DNA from: Amycolatopsis tucumanensis | Lineage (GTDB): Bacteria; Actinomycetota; Actinomycetes; Mycobacteriales; Pseudonocardiaceae | DNA length: 64,000 bases | Direction of reading: 5' to 3' | Assembly: GCF_021654135.1 (NCBI RefSeq) | Contig: NZ_JAKGSD010000002.1 | Location: 186,001-250,000, forward strand | Shown: in pieces, positions 8,274 through 17,278 of the stretch | Layout: each line of letters opens with the position of its first letter | Position numbering within the stretch: the stretch's first letter is position 1 | Position numbers and translations under genes: made by a program | The notes under the pieces: generated by a model | The model's database searches: none | Seen by the model: only the letters and a program-made list of their open reading frames with translations | What the model was told of the DNA's origin: nothing

Positions 8274-9296
8274 ATGCGCAGCCCGATTCGGCACCGCCTG
8301 CTCGCCGCCGCCGCCGCGACCCTCCTCGCCGTCACCGGCTGGAGTGGCGTTGCCCGGGCCGGCACCTACGCGCCGGTGGACCGGCCAGGACCGGAGTTGA
8401 CCGCGCCCCGCCTGGCGGACAGCCTCGACTGCACCGCCGACGTCCGCAACGCCACGCGCGAACCGGTCCTGCTCACACCCGCCACGACCGTCGACAGCGA
8501 ACAGAACTTCGGCTTCACCTACGAGCGGCTGTTCCGCCGGCTCGGTATCCCGTACTGCACGTCGGATTCGCCGGTGGATCGCTACAACATGGGCGACATG
8601 CAGGTACGGGCCCAGTACGTCACCTACGCCATCCGGGAGATGTACGAGCTCGCCGGGCGCCCCATCGCCGTGATGGGACACAGCCAGGGCGGGATGATCA
8701 TGCGCTGGTCGCTGCGGTTCTGGCCCGACACGCGGCACATGGTCGACGACGTGATCGGGATGGCGGGCACCAACCACGGCTCGGTGGTCGTCCCCGCGCT
8801 GTGCGTCCCCGACTGCGCTCCGGCGCTGTGGCAGCAGCGAGCGAGCTCGGAGTTCGTGCAGGCACTCAACTCCGGCCAGGAGACCTTCCCCGGCATCAGC
8901 TACACCGAGATCTATTCGCGCACGGACGAGTTCGTGCAGCCCAACCTGGACGACACCGGCACCTCCTCCCTGCACGGGGGCGGCGGGAACATCACCAACG
9001 TCGCCGTACAGGAGGTCTGCCCGCTGGCCGTCCCCGAACACCTGCTCATCGGCACCCTGGACCCCGTCACGTCGGCGCTGGCGATCGACGCGCTGACCCA
9101 CCCCGGCCCGGCGGACCCCGGCCGGATCGAGCGGTCGGTCTGCGGCCGCCTGCTGATGCCCGGCGCGCACCCGGTGACCGGCCCGCTCACCTTCGCGACG
9201 CTGACCGCGCAGGTCTCGGCGCAACTGACGGTCGCCGCGCACCGGGTGCCGTCCGAACCCGCACTCGCCTGCTACGTCACCGCCCGCTGCCCATGA
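8274..9296 (+). CDS. Secreted lipase/esterase, alpha/beta hydrolase
   Basis: Exported lipase-like hydrolase of 340 residues, related to the Candida antarctica lipase B-like actinomycete lipases. It has a Sec signal peptide (residues 1-29: basic MRSPIRHR, a hydrophobic stretch, then a cut near ARAGTYA). The nucleophile elbow is GHSQGG near residue 140, the Asp is probably in SRTDEFVQP, and the C terminus has paired cysteines. ATG at 8274 follows GGAAGGAA. The TetR gene downstream overlaps its stop by four bases (ATGA), so the two are probably co-transcribed. Confidence 0.88.
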   Translation: MRSPIRHRLLAAAAATLLAVTGWSGVARAGTYAPVDRPGPELTAPRLADSLDCTADVRNATREPVLLTPATTVDSEQNFGFTYERLFRRLGIPYCTSDSPVDRYNMGDMQVRAQYVTYAIREMYELAGRPIAVMGHSQGGMIMRWSLRFWPDTRHMVDDVIGMAGTNHGSVVVPALCVPDCAPALWQQRASSEFVQALNSGQETFPGISYTEIYSRTDEFVQPNLDDTGTSSLHGGGGNITNVAVQEVCPLAVPEHLLIGTLDPVTSALAIDALTHPGPADPGRIERSVCGRLLMPGAHPVTGPLTFATLTAQVSAQLTVAAHRVPSEPALACYVTARCP

Positions 9297-9856
9297 CGGC
9301 ACCGACGAGCCGGCCCGATCGCGAGAGCGCCCTGCACCTGGCAGTGCGGACGTTCAACGCGCGGCAGCGGGTGGAGGTCAACGACCTCGCCAAGGCGCTC
9401 GGCGTCAACCGGGTGACCGTCTACCGCTGGCTCGGCGACCGGGACGCGATCCTCGCCGAGGTGGTGTGGCGGCTCGGCGAACGGACGATGCTCGACGCGT
9501 ACGCCTCGGCGGACGGGACCGGGGGCACGCGCATCGCGAACGCCATGTCGGCGTTCGTCCGGCAAACGCTCGCGCATGCCGGCATGCGGCACTTCCTCAC
9601 CACCGAAACCGAAACGGCGCTGCGCGTCCTCACCCGCGGCGGGCACACTTTCCAGCCCCGGCTCGTCGCACTGGTCGAGACGCTGCTGAACAAGGAGCGC
9701 GAGGCGGGTGCTCTGTCCGTGGTGGACATCGACCTGCACGACCTGGCCTACCTGTGTGTCCGCGTCGGCGAATCGTTCGTCTACACCGACGCGATCACCG
9801 GCGAACCCCCGGACCCGGACCGCGCCGAACGGGCACTGCACTACCTGCTCCGCTAG
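9293..9856 (+). CDS. TetR-family regulator, QsdR-like
   Basis: Regulator of 187 residues. The N-terminal helix-turn-helix reads VNDLAKALGVNRVTVYRWLGDRDAIL. The C-terminal region resembles the QsdR-type ligand domain. It is translationally coupled to the lipase gene (ATGA overlap), so it may control the lipase or the nearby desaturase, whose promoter has a TetR-like palindrome. The effector is unknown. Confidence 0.85.
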   Translation: MTAPTSRPDRESALHLAVRTFNARQRVEVNDLAKALGVNRVTVYRWLGDRDAILAEVVWRLGERTMLDAYASADGTGGTRIANAMSAFVRQTLAHAGMRHFLTTETETALRVLTRGGHTFQPRLVALVETLLNKEREAGALSVVDIDLHDLAYLCVRVGESFVYTDAITGEPPDPDRAERALHYLLR

Positions 9857-9867
9857 CTCGGAGTCCG

Positions 9868-10917
9868 TCACGCGCGCGCTGGCCCGGTGGAGCGCCGTGG
9901 GATGAGGGTGGGTGTGGCGACGAGCGTGCGGGGCTGCTCGCCGCGGGTGGCTTCCGTGAGCAGGTCCAGCGCGCCGGCCGCGATTTGTCCGAACGGGACG
10001 CGCACGGTGGTCAGCGGCACGGGCAGGCGGCTGACGATGGGGATGTCGTTGTAGCCCACGATCGACAGGTCCTCGGGCACGCGCAGCCCGAGCGCGTGAG
10101 CGGCGGCCATCACGCCGATGGCGGTGTTGTCGTTCACGGCGAAGATCGCGGTCGGCCGGTCCGGTCGGTCCAGCAGGTCGCGCCCGGCGATCTCCCCGGA
10201 TTCGATGGAGAAGGCGTCCCCGGCGACCAGCCGGTCGTCGAAGCCGATCCCGGCCTGGTCGAGGGCTTCGCGGTAGCCGGCGAGCCGTTCCTGGGCGCTG
10301 GAGGCGTAGCCGGGGCCGCCGACCAGGCCGATGCGCCGGTGCCCGAGGTCGAGCAGGTGCCGGACGGCCAGGTGCGCCCCGAGCCGGTCGTCGCCGACGG
10401 CGGCCGGGCCGATGCCGTCGGTGCGCAGGGCCAGCGCGTGCGGCACGTCGCGGGCGGTGGGGGTGCCCAGCCGCGCGGTGGTGAGGATCAGCCCGTCGAC
10501 GCGGCGGCGCACCAGGGTCTGCACGGCGAGCCGTTCGGTGTCGGGCTTGTCCTCGGTGGTGGCGACGATCGCGAACATCCCCCGGCTCCCCGCGGCGGCG
10601 GCGATCTCCTCGTAGAGCATCGCCATCACGGTGTCGGTCAGCCGGGGCACGATCACGCCCACCGTGTTGGTGCCCGACCGGCGCAGCCCGGAGGCCAGCG
10701 GGTCGCGCACGTAGCCGAGCTCGGCGGCCACCCGCCGCACCCGTTCGGCGGTGGGGCTGCTGGAGCGCGGCAGCCGCTCGTCCAGGACACGGGACACGGT
10801 GGACTTGCTGACCCCGGCGGCCCGGGCAACGTCGAGGATGGTCACCACGGGGGTCAGGCTACTGGTCGGCGAGGACTTTCCGGACTCGCTGTTGACGGCG
10901 GGAGGCACGTGGCGCAT
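9868..10917 (-). CDS. LacI-family regulator
   Basis: Sugar-type repressor of 349 residues. The LacI helix-turn-helix is VTILDVARAAGVSKSTVSRVL at about residues 24-44. The periplasmic-binding-like effector domain follows with VGVIVPRLTD, GLVGGPGYASS and AIFAVNDNTAIG. The ATG at 10917 lies only five bases from the operator palindrome and lacks a ribosome site. The message is either leaderless or translation begins at a GTG just before VTILDV. It is divergent from a DapA-like aldolase gene and an MFS gene, which it most likely represses until the substrate is present. Confidence 0.9.
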   Translation of the reverse strand: MRHVPPAVNSESGKSSPTSSLTPVVTILDVARAAGVSKSTVSRVLDERLPRSSSPTAERVRRVAAELGYVRDPLASGLRRSGTNTVGVIVPRLTDTVMAMLYEEIAAAAGSRGMFAIVATTEDKPDTERLAVQTLVRRRVDGLILTTARLGTPTARDVPHALALRTDGIGPAAVGDDRLGAHLAVRHLLDLGHRRIGLVGGPGYASSAQERLAGYREALDQAGIGFDDRLVAGDAFSIESGEIAGRDLLDRPDRPTAIFAVNDNTAIGVMAAAHALGLRVPEDLSIVGYNDIPIVSRLPVPLTTVRVPFGQIAAGALDLLTEATRGEQPRTLVATPTLIPRRSTGPARA

Positions 10918-10921
10918 TCTA

Positions 10922-10947
10922 TGGGAACGTTCCCGCAACCGTTCCCA
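10922..10947. promoter_or_regulatory. LacI-type operator
   Basis: Contains the perfect palindrome GGGAACGTTCCC (10923-10934). A second overlapping inverted repeat has arms TGGGAACG and CGTTCCCA (10922-10929 and 10940-10947). The central CG and the dyad are typical of LacI sites. It lies between the divergent lacI-like and dapA-like genes. Confidence 0.75.
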
Positions 10948-10976
10948 CACTCGCCGACGAGAAGGAGCACTTCGAG

Positions 10977-11888
10977 ATGACACTGGACCTCCGTGGCCTC
11001 AACCCCGCGCCGGTCACCCCGTTCACGCCGGACGGCGAGGTGGACCACGCCGCGATGGCGAAGCTGGGCACCTGGCTGGCCGGGCACGACGGCGTGCAGA
11101 GCCTGGTGATCCTCGGCCACGCGGGCGAGGGCACCTTCCTCACCCAGGAGGAGCAGGTCGCCACCATCGCCAACCTGGCCGAAGCCGTGGACATCCCGGT
11201 GATCGCCGGGATCACCGGCGAGGGCACCGCGGTCGCGGTCGCCGAGGCCAAACGCGCCGTCGCCGCAGGCGCCAAGGCCGGGCTGATCTACCCCTCACAC
11301 GGCTGGCTGCGCTTCGGCTACCAAGCCGGCGCGCCGCAGGACCGCTACCGGGCGATCTACGAGGAGTCCGGCCTGCCCTGCATCCTGTTCCAGTATCCGG
11401 ACAACACCAAGGCCACCTACGACCTGGACACCCAGCTCGAGATCGCCGCGCAGGACGGCGTGTTCGCCACCAAGAACGGCGTGCGCAACATGCGCCGCTG
11501 GGACACCGAGATCCCGGTGCTCCGCCGCGAGCACCCCGACCTGCAGATCCTGTCCTGCCACGACGAGTACCTGCTGCACACCATGTTCGACGTCGACGGC
11601 CTGCTCGTCGGCTACGGCGGCCTCGCCCCCGAGCCCCTGCTGGAGCTCATCGCCGCGGGCAAGGCCCGCGACTACCCCGCCGCCCGTGCCGTGCACGACC
11701 GCCTGCTGCCGGTCACCAAGGCCGTCTACCACCGCGGCTCGCACATGGAGGGCACCGTCGCCCTCAAGCTCGGCCTCAAGGCGCGCGGGATCCTCGAGCA
11801 CGCCGGCGTCCGCTCCCCGCTGATCGACCTCTCCCCCGAGGCCGAAGAGGAGATCGTGCAGGCGCTCAAGAGCGCCGAACTCGTCTGA
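10977..11888 (+). CDS. DapA-family aldolase/dehydratase
   Basis: Member of the dihydrodipicolinate synthase/N-acetylneuraminate lyase family, 303 residues, forming a Schiff base with a 2-keto acid. Family marks are NPAPVTPFTPDGEVD, LGHAGEGTFLT (the GTTGE position is altered to HAGEG), the Tyr in LFQYPDN, and the likely Schiff-base Lys in FATKNGV near residue 162. ATG at 10977 follows GAAGGAG. With a LacI regulator divergent and an MFS carrier downstream, a catabolic role on a sugar acid or similar is more likely than lysine synthesis. Confidence 0.85.
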   Translation: MTLDLRGLNPAPVTPFTPDGEVDHAAMAKLGTWLAGHDGVQSLVILGHAGEGTFLTQEEQVATIANLAEAVDIPVIAGITGEGTAVAVAEAKRAVAAGAKAGLIYPSHGWLRFGYQAGAPQDRYRAIYEESGLPCILFQYPDNTKATYDLDTQLEIAAQDGVFATKNGVRNMRRWDTEIPVLRREHPDLQILSCHDEYLLHTMFDVDGLLVGYGGLAPEPLLELIAAGKARDYPAARAVHDRLLPVTKAVYHRGSHMEGTVALKLGLKARGILEHAGVRSPLIDLSPEAEEEIVQALKSAELV

Positions 11889-11899
11889 GCTCCACTCGC

Positions 11900-11927
11900 G
11901 TCCCGGCGGCGGCCCCGCCGCCGGGAC
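11900..11927. terminator. Hairpin between the aldolase and MFS genes
   Basis: Perfect 11-base inverted repeat (GTCCCGGCGGC and its complement) 12 bases after the aldolase stop. It may end the transcript or reduce read-through into the MFS gene. Confidence 0.6.
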
Positions 11928-11986
11928 CGGCGACAATGTTGTCCCCACGACTCCGCACCGCGGCGGAGGGCGAGGAAACGAAACCC

Positions 11987-13369
11987 ATGACGACTTTCGC
12001 TGCCGGCAGCCCCGAGGCGGCCGCCACGGCCAACGCCGCGCTGGTGGCGCGGCTCGAGCGGCTCCCGGTCACCCGCCGGCTCCTGATGATCCGCGTCATC
12101 ATCGGCACGGCCACCTTCTTCGACGCCTACACCGTGCTGGTCATCGCCTTCGCGATGCCCAAACTGGTCACCGAATGGCACCTCACCCCCGCCTGGGTGG
12201 GCATGATCCTCTCCGCGGGTTACGTCGGCCAGTTCGTCGGCGCGATCCTGTTCGGCTGGCTCGCCGAACGCATCGGCCGCCTGCGCACCCTGCTCATCAC
12301 CATCGTGCTGTTCGTGTCGATGGACATCGCGTGCCTGTTCGCCTGGAGCGGCGCCTCGATGCTGGTGTTCCGCTTCCTGCAGGGCATCGGCACCGGTGGC
12401 GAGGTGCCGGTGGCCAGCGCCTACATCAACGAGTTCGTCGGCGCCCGCAAACGCGGCCGGTTCTTCCTGCTCTACGAGGTCATCTTCCCGGTCGGCCTGC
12501 TCTTCGCCGGGCTCGCCGGCTACTTCCTGGTGCCCGAGTTCGGCTGGCGGGCCCTGTTCGTCGTCGGGCTCGTCCCGGCCGTGCTGATGATCCCGCTGCG
12601 GGTGTTCATGCCCGAATCCCCGCGCTGGCTCGCCGCCAAGGGCAAGTTCGACCGCGCCGACAAGGTCGTCACCATGCTCGAACGAGAGGCCGTCAAGGAA
12701 GGCAAACCGCTGCCCGAGCCGGTCCCCCGCCCCGTCACCGCACCCGCCACCGGCTCGGGCTGGCGCGACCTGTTCCGCGGCATCTACCTCAAGCGGACGC
12801 TGATGCTATGGGCGCTGTGGATCACCGTCTACGTCATCAACAACGGACTGGTGACCTGGCTGCCCACGCTCTACCGGCAGGTGTTCGACCTGCCTCTGCA
12901 GACCAGCCTGCTCTACGGCTGGATCACCTCCGCCGTCGGTGTCGTCGCCTCCGTCCTGTGCGCGCTCTACATCGACAAGGTCGGCCGCAAACGCTGGTAC
13001 GCCATCGCCTTCCTGGCCGCCACCGTGCCACTGGTGGTGCTCACCGCCCTCGGCGCCACGACCGCGACTCAGGTGGTGATCCTCGCCCCGATCGCCTACG
13101 CCATCCTGCAGACGATCGCCTTCTCGCTCTACCTCTACTCCGCCGAGCTCTACCCCACCCGCCTGCGCGCCGTGGGCACCGGCGTCGGCAGCGCGTGGTT
13201 GCGCGCCGCCTCCTCCGCCGGCCCGCTGCTCGTCGGCTTCGTCGTCGCCGGCCTGGGCATCCGCTACGTCTTCGCCGCCTTCGCCGTGGTCGCACTGATC
13301 GGCGGCGTGGTCACCATCCGGCACGCCGTCGAAACCAAGGGCCAGGTGCTCGAGGAACTGTCCCCTTGA
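11987..13369 (+). CDS. MFS transporter, metabolite:H+ symporter type
   Basis: Inner-membrane major facilitator of 460 residues with about 12 predicted helices. Family marks include DAYTVLVIAFAMP in helix 1, GWLAERIGRLRTL in loop 2-3, EVPVASAYINEFVGARKRGR, PESPRWL and ELYPTRLRAVGTGVGSA. It belongs to the sugar/aromatic-acid symporter branch. Most likely it imports the substrate handled by the adjacent DapA-like enzyme under LacI control. ATG at 11987 follows GAGGAAACG. Confidence 0.88.
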   Translation: MTTFAAGSPEAAATANAALVARLERLPVTRRLLMIRVIIGTATFFDAYTVLVIAFAMPKLVTEWHLTPAWVGMILSAGYVGQFVGAILFGWLAERIGRLRTLLITIVLFVSMDIACLFAWSGASMLVFRFLQGIGTGGEVPVASAYINEFVGARKRGRFFLLYEVIFPVGLLFAGLAGYFLVPEFGWRALFVVGLVPAVLMIPLRVFMPESPRWLAAKGKFDRADKVVTMLEREAVKEGKPLPEPVPRPVTAPATGSGWRDLFRGIYLKRTLMLWALWITVYVINNGLVTWLPTLYRQVFDLPLQTSLLYGWITSAVGVVASVLCALYIDKVGRKRWYAIAFLAATVPLVVLTALGATTATQVVILAPIAYAILQTIAFSLYLYSAELYPTRLRAVGTGVGSAWLRAASSAGPLLVGFVVAGLGIRYVFAAFAVVALIGGVVTIRHAVETKGQVLEELSP

Positions 13370-13385
13370 GACGGTCGCCGGCGGC

Positions 13386-13416
13386 GAGTGCCCCGGAAAC
13401 GGGTTCCGGGGCACTC
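13386..13416. terminator. Bidirectional hairpin terminator
   Basis: Perfect 13-base inverted repeat (GAGTGCCCCGGAA and its complement) with a 5-base loop in the 50-base gap between the converging MFS and SRPBCC genes. Confidence 0.8.
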
Positions 13417-13419
13417 GTC

Positions 13420-14307
13420 TCACTGATCGATCGTCAGCATGCCCTCGGGGACGCCGGCGATCTCGGTCCGGCGCCAGATCGAGTGCCGGCCCGGGAGTTC
13501 GTGGTAGCGCCGGAGCCCGGCGATGCCGCCGAGCCAGCCGCCCCAGGCGGCGTAGGGCGGGTTGTCCGGGTCGAAGCCGCTGTGCCACATGGTGAGCCGG
13601 GTCTTGCCGCCGGAGCCTTCCAGTTCCCAGCTGGTGGTCTCGCCGTCGGCGAAGAGCAGGGCGGCCTTGCGGCCAGGTTCGAACTCGACGAACTTGGCCC
13701 CGCCGGGGTCCAGTTCGAACCCGCCCATCGCGAAGCGGCCGCCCAGCCGGGGCTCGATGTCCACCTTGGCGCCGAACCACTTGCGGAACACCTCCGGCTG
13801 GATCATCGAGTCGAACACCTCCTCCGGGGCCGCGTCGATGACGACCGACGCGCGCAGTTCGCCGGAGGTGAAGTCGACCATCGGGGTCAGCTCACGGCCG
13901 GCCAGGTAGTCGGCCAGGTTGGCGATCGCCAGCGACCAGAACGTCTGCAGCGCGCCACGGGCGCCGGCCTGGTCCGCGATCACCTCCTCGAAGCTGGGCA
14001 GGTCGCTGTGGGTGAGCGTGACCAGGGTGCCGTCGTCGTCCTCGGCCAGTTCGTACTGGACGGTGGCCTCAACCCCGTCCACGGTCCAGGCGAACCGGAT
14101 GGTGTGCTCGTCCACGTGCAGCACGCGCTGGTGCGGCTCGGCCCCGTCTGGCGTGTAGCGGCCCCAGAACTCGTATCTGCCGGGCAGGTCGACCTCGGCG
14201 TGCTCGGCGAGCCAGACGCGCAGCGCGGCCGGATCGGTCAGCGCCTGGTAGGTCTCCTTCAGCGGGGTCGGCACGATCGCGGTCAGGAGCAGGTCAGGTT
14301 CGGTCAT
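13420..14307 (-). CDS. Tandem SRPBCC (AHSA1-like) protein
   Basis: 295-residue protein with two AHSA1/SRPBCC (START-like) domains in tandem, about residues 1-140 and 145-290. Each has the hydrophobic-cavity fold marks, such as DPAALRVWLAEH in the first and PEVFRKWFGAKVDIEPRLGG in the second. Such proteins bind hydrophobic ligands or act on them, and are often paired with an ArsR-like regulator. That is the case here: the start overlaps the regulator's end by 14 bases and the ribosome site GAGAGGAG lies inside it. Ligand unknown. Confidence 0.87.
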   Translation of the reverse strand: MTEPDLLLTAIVPTPLKETYQALTDPAALRVWLAEHAEVDLPGRYEFWGRYTPDGAEPHQRVLHVDEHTIRFAWTVDGVEATVQYELAEDDDGTLVTLTHSDLPSFEEVIADQAGARGALQTFWSLAIANLADYLAGRELTPMVDFTSGELRASVVIDAAPEEVFDSMIQPEVFRKWFGAKVDIEPRLGGRFAMGGFELDPGGAKFVEFEPGRKAALLFADGETTSWELEGSGGKTRLTMWHSGFDPDNPPYAAWGGWLGGIAGLRRYHELPGRHSIWRRTEIAGVPEGMLTIDQ

Positions 14308-14857
14308 CGGGTTCTCCTCTCGGGTAGCAGGCGACGGCCAGGCGGAACGCGTCGCCTTCGGCCCCGCCGTAGCGGGTGAACAGGTCCTGCAGTGTCTGCT
14401 GCAGCTCGTCGAGGAACGCCTTGCGTTGCTCCGGGCGCACCCGGATGTCGCCGGACACGCCGATCGACGGCAGGTCCGGGCGGGTGAGGTCGAGCGCGGC
14501 GATGTCCGCCTGCACGTCCTCCATCAGGTCGACCAGGTAGCCCAGGCTGAGCCGGTCGCGGGTCTGCCGCAGCCCGATGCGGCCCACCAGGGCAGGCGAC
14601 AGCCAGTACGACCGGCCTGCCGCCTGGTAGATCCCCTCGTGGATCCCGCGGACCCGGCGCTGGGCCACCTGGCGCGCGAGTCCGGCCTCCAGCAGGCGCT
14701 TGACGTGGTAGTAGACCCGCTGCGGGGTCTGGTCGAGTTCGAGGGCCACCTCGGTGCACGACCGGGGTTCGGCGAGTCGCCGCAGCACTTCGATGCGCTG
14801 CGGCTTAAGCAGGGCCTCAGCCTGCTCGATCTGATCGAGGTAGACGACATCTCTCAT
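14294..14857 (-). CDS. ArsR-like winged-helix regulator
   Basis: Regulator of 187 residues with a winged helix at about residues 18-75 (LKPQRIEVLRRLAEPRSCTE, VYYHVKRLLEAGLAR), followed by a C-terminal helical region of unknown function. It forms an operon with the AHSA1-like gene, a common pairing. The upstream DNA is unusually AT-rich and carries a short dyad, suggesting autoregulation. Confidence 0.85.
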   Translation of the reverse strand: MRDVVYLDQIEQAEALLKPQRIEVLRRLAEPRSCTEVALELDQTPQRVYYHVKRLLEAGLARQVAQRRVRGIHEGIYQAAGRSYWLSPALVGRIGLRQTRDRLSLGYLVDLMEDVQADIAALDLTRPDLPSIGVSGDIRVRPEQRKAFLDELQQTLQDLFTRYGGAEGDAFRLAVACYPRGEPDDRT

Positions 14858-14867
14858 GGCAAAAATG

Positions 14868-14896
14868 AGTCTTTATGTAAAAGAACTTTTTGTCAA
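14868..14896 (-). promoter_or_regulatory. Promoter and dyad of the ArsR/AHSA1 operon
   Basis: On the minus strand TTGACA (14896-14891) is followed 17 bases later by a weak -10 element. In between lies the symmetric AAAAGTTCTTTT (14879-14890). The stretch is strikingly AT-rich against its surroundings and ends 11 bases before the regulator ATG. Confidence 0.5.
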
Positions 14897-14938
14897 TAGG
14901 GCCGATGGACCTCCCGGGGACGCCGGTAGGGTCCACCC

Positions 14939-15898
14939 GTGTCACGCAGGCCGGCTCCGCTTCCGCAGCGCCACGGGCTCGACCCGGCGCGGCTGAAGCT
15001 GCCCGCCGAGGGGCCGTGGATCACGATTCGCGACCACCTCGCCGAGCGTCTCAGCCGCCTGCCCGCGGGACGGCTCGACGCGATGCTCGCCGAGGGGCGG
15101 ATCGCCGGCGAGCACGGCCCGGTCACCGCCGACACCCCGTTCCAGCCGGGTGCGTTCGTGTGGTTCCACCGCGACCTGCCCGACGAGGCGCCGGTGCCGT
15201 TCCCGATCGGCGTCGTGCACCGCGACGAGCACCTCGTCGTGGCCGACAAGCCGCACTTCCTGGCCACGATTCCGCGGGGACAGCACGTGCTGGAGACCGC
15301 GCTCGTCCGGCTGCGGCGGGACCTCGGGCTGCCGGAGCTGAGCCCGGCGCACCGGCTGGACCGCGCCACGGCCGGGCTGCTCCTGTTCGTCACGCGGCGC
15401 GAGTACCGCGGCCGGTACCAGACCCTGTTCCGGGACCGTCGCGTCAGCAAGGAGTACGAGGCGGTCGCGCGCCACGACCCCCACCTGGACCTCCCCGTCA
15501 CGGTGCGGAGCCGGATCGTCAAGGACCGCGGGAGCCTCACCGCGCGCGAAGTCGCCGGGCCGGTCAACGCCGAGACCCGCGTCGAACTGCTCGAGCACGC
15601 GGACGGCCGCGCTCGCTACCGGCTGGTGCCCGCGACCGGGCGCACGCACCAGCTCCGGGTGCACATGAACCACCTCGGAATCCCGATCCTGGGCGACCGC
15701 TTCTACCCCACCGTCGTCGACGCCCCACTCGACGACTTCCGCCGCCCGCTGCAGCTGCTGGCCAAGACACTCGCGTTCACCGACCCCATCACGGGCGAGC
15801 GGCGCCACTTCGAAAGCAAGCTGACGCTGGGCGCGTGGAAGTCCTATGCGGACTGGAGCGGCGACGGCGAGACGGGCAGCGCGGCGCGTCCCGGGTGA
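14939..15898 (+). CDS. RluA-family RNA pseudouridine synthase
   Basis: 319-residue enzyme that isomerises uridines to pseudouridine in rRNA or tRNA. The catalytic motif HRLDRATAGLLLF has Asp141. Other family blocks are VVADKPHFLATIPRG, SKEYEAV and PATGRTHQLRVHMNHLG. No S4 domain is evident, but the first 60 residues (LAERLSRLPAGRLDAMLAEG) occupy its place. The start is a GTG at 14939. The 3' end is followed by the LysR remnant, whose frame begins inside this gene. Exact target base unknown. Confidence 0.9.
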   Translation: MSRRPAPLPQRHGLDPARLKLPAEGPWITIRDHLAERLSRLPAGRLDAMLAEGRIAGEHGPVTADTPFQPGAFVWFHRDLPDEAPVPFPIGVVHRDEHLVVADKPHFLATIPRGQHVLETALVRLRRDLGLPELSPAHRLDRATAGLLLFVTRREYRGRYQTLFRDRRVSKEYEAVARHDPHLDLPVTVRSRIVKDRGSLTAREVAGPVNAETRVELLEHADGRARYRLVPATGRTHQLRVHMNHLGIPILGDRFYPTVVDAPLDDFRRPLQLLAKTLAFTDPITGERRHFESKLTLGAWKSYADWSGDGETGSAARPG

Positions 15899-15899
15899 T

Positions 15900-16445
15900 G
15901 CGGTTCTATCAGCCCAGCAAACGGAGCCGGCGCTCAGCGCGCTGCGGGCGGGCGAGGCGGATCTGGCGATCACCTACCACTACTCGTTCCGCAGCCAGAC
16001 CCTGCCCGACGGTCTGGAGTCGGAGTTCCTGGTGGCCGATCCGCTGGTCCTGCTGGCACCACCGCCCGCGCACGCCGGGGTCGAGCGGGACGGCCTGCGC
16101 GCGCTGGCCGACGCCGACTGGATAGCGGCCGCGGAGGGCGCCCCGTCGATCGACTCGCTGCTGCACAACTGCCGGGCCGCCGGCTTCACACCCCAGATCG
16201 CCCACCGGATCGACAACTTCGGTGACATGGCGCGCCTGGTCGAGGCCGGCGCGGGGGTCACCATCGTGCCGCGGCTGGCCGTGCCGCGCGAACTGTCCCA
16301 CCTGGTGGCCGGTTCGGTGGCCCACGGCACGCGGCGGATCTCGGTCAGCCGCCGCCGCGGCACGGCCGGCCACCCCGCCGTCGCCACCGTCGTGCACGCG
16401 TTGAAAGCCGTGATCAGCGACCGAGCGCCCGCTCCCCTGCCCTGA
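15900..16445 (+). pseudogene. 5'-truncated LysR-type regulator
   Basis: The reading frame from about 15900 encodes a LysR effector domain only: TEPALSALRAGEADLAI, then LDLA-type blocks, FGDMARLVEAGAGVTIVPRL and a normal C-terminal end. The helix-turn-helix and linker (roughly the first 120 residues) are missing, and the frame runs out in the end of the pseudouridine synthase gene. It is a gene remnant and cannot bind DNA as a LysR protein. Confidence 0.75.
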
Positions 16446-16498
16446 AGGCGTGTGCGCGGCGACCCAAATGGCTGGCGAGCCGGAGGCGTGCTGCCGGC

Positions 16499-17248
16499 TC
16501 AGGAGACGCGGCGCGAGATCGCGAGCGCCGCCCGCTGGAGTTCCACACCGAGCTCGGGGACACGGTCTTCGGGGATGTCGGCGAAGGTTCCGGTCACCTG
16601 GACCGCGGCGGTGGCGCCCGCCGGGTCGGGCACGGCGGCGGCGACCGACGCCATCCCGGGTTCGCGCTCACCGCGAGCCTGGGAGTATCCGCGGTCCCGG
16701 ATGGTCTTCATCTCGGCCAGGAAGTCGTCGCGATCGAGGGGGCCGCGGCCCGGGTCCCCGAGCTGCTCGAGGAACTCGGTCAGCTCAGTGTCGTCCAACT
16801 GGGCGGTGAGGGCCTTGCCCGCGCCGAGGTGCAGGGGCAGCCGTTCCCCGATGGGCAGTTCGTAGCGCAGCGGGCTGGCGCCGTCGACGCGGGCGAGCAC
16901 CACGCGGGACCAGCCGATCCGCTTGAACAGGGACGCCGTCAGGCCGGTCGCGGCGGCGAGGTCGTGCAGGATCGGGCGGGCGGCGGTCAGCAGCGGACTC
17001 GTCGTGAGGTAGGCGTGAGCTCCGAAGATCAGGGCGACCCCGGGCCGGTAACCGTTCGCATCCCGTTCGACGCGGCCACGCGCCTCGAGCACCCCGAGAA
17101 TGCGCTGGGTGGTGGCGACCGGCAGCCCGGCCCGCCGGGCGATCTCGGTCAGCCGCAGGGCGTGCTGGCTGGAGTCGATGACCTCGAGGATGTCGATGGC
17201 CCGCTCGAGCGAGCGCATGCTCGTCGCGGGCTTGTCCGGCTCGGCCAT
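16499..17248 (-). CDS. IclR-family regulator
   Basis: Regulator of 249 residues. The N-terminal winged helix is about residues 8-70 (SLERAIDILEVIDSS, LRLTEIARRAGLPVATTQRIL). The IclR effector domain follows with GWSRVVLARVDG and LGAGKALTAQL. ATG at 17248 is preferred because GGGAAG lies at proper distance; an ATG three codons upstream would abut that site. The gene follows the cyclase gene after 30 bases. That gap contains CCACACAGTG, a motif repeated upstream of the fusion gene at 21307, so this IclR protein probably controls the whole operon and itself. Confidence 0.88.
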   Translation of the reverse strand: MAEPDKPATSMRSLERAIDILEVIDSSQHALRLTEIARRAGLPVATTQRILGVLEARGRVERDANGYRPGVALIFGAHAYLTTSPLLTAARPILHDLAAATGLTASLFKRIGWSRVVLARVDGASPLRYELPIGERLPLHLGAGKALTAQLDDTELTEFLEQLGDPGRGPLDRDDFLAEMKTIRDRGYSQARGEREPGMASVAAAVPDPAGATAAVQVTGTFADIPEDRVPELGVELQRAALAISRRVS

Positions 17249-17261
17249 GAGCCACATCTTC

Positions 17262-17271
17262 CCACACAGTG
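17262..17271. promoter_or_regulatory. Putative IclR site upstream of iclR
   Basis: The ten bases CCACACAGTG occur here and again at 21327-21336, the two transcription entry points of this locus. The core CAC-ACA-GTG is a dyad. Confidence 0.5.
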
Positions 17272-17278
17272 AGCACAG

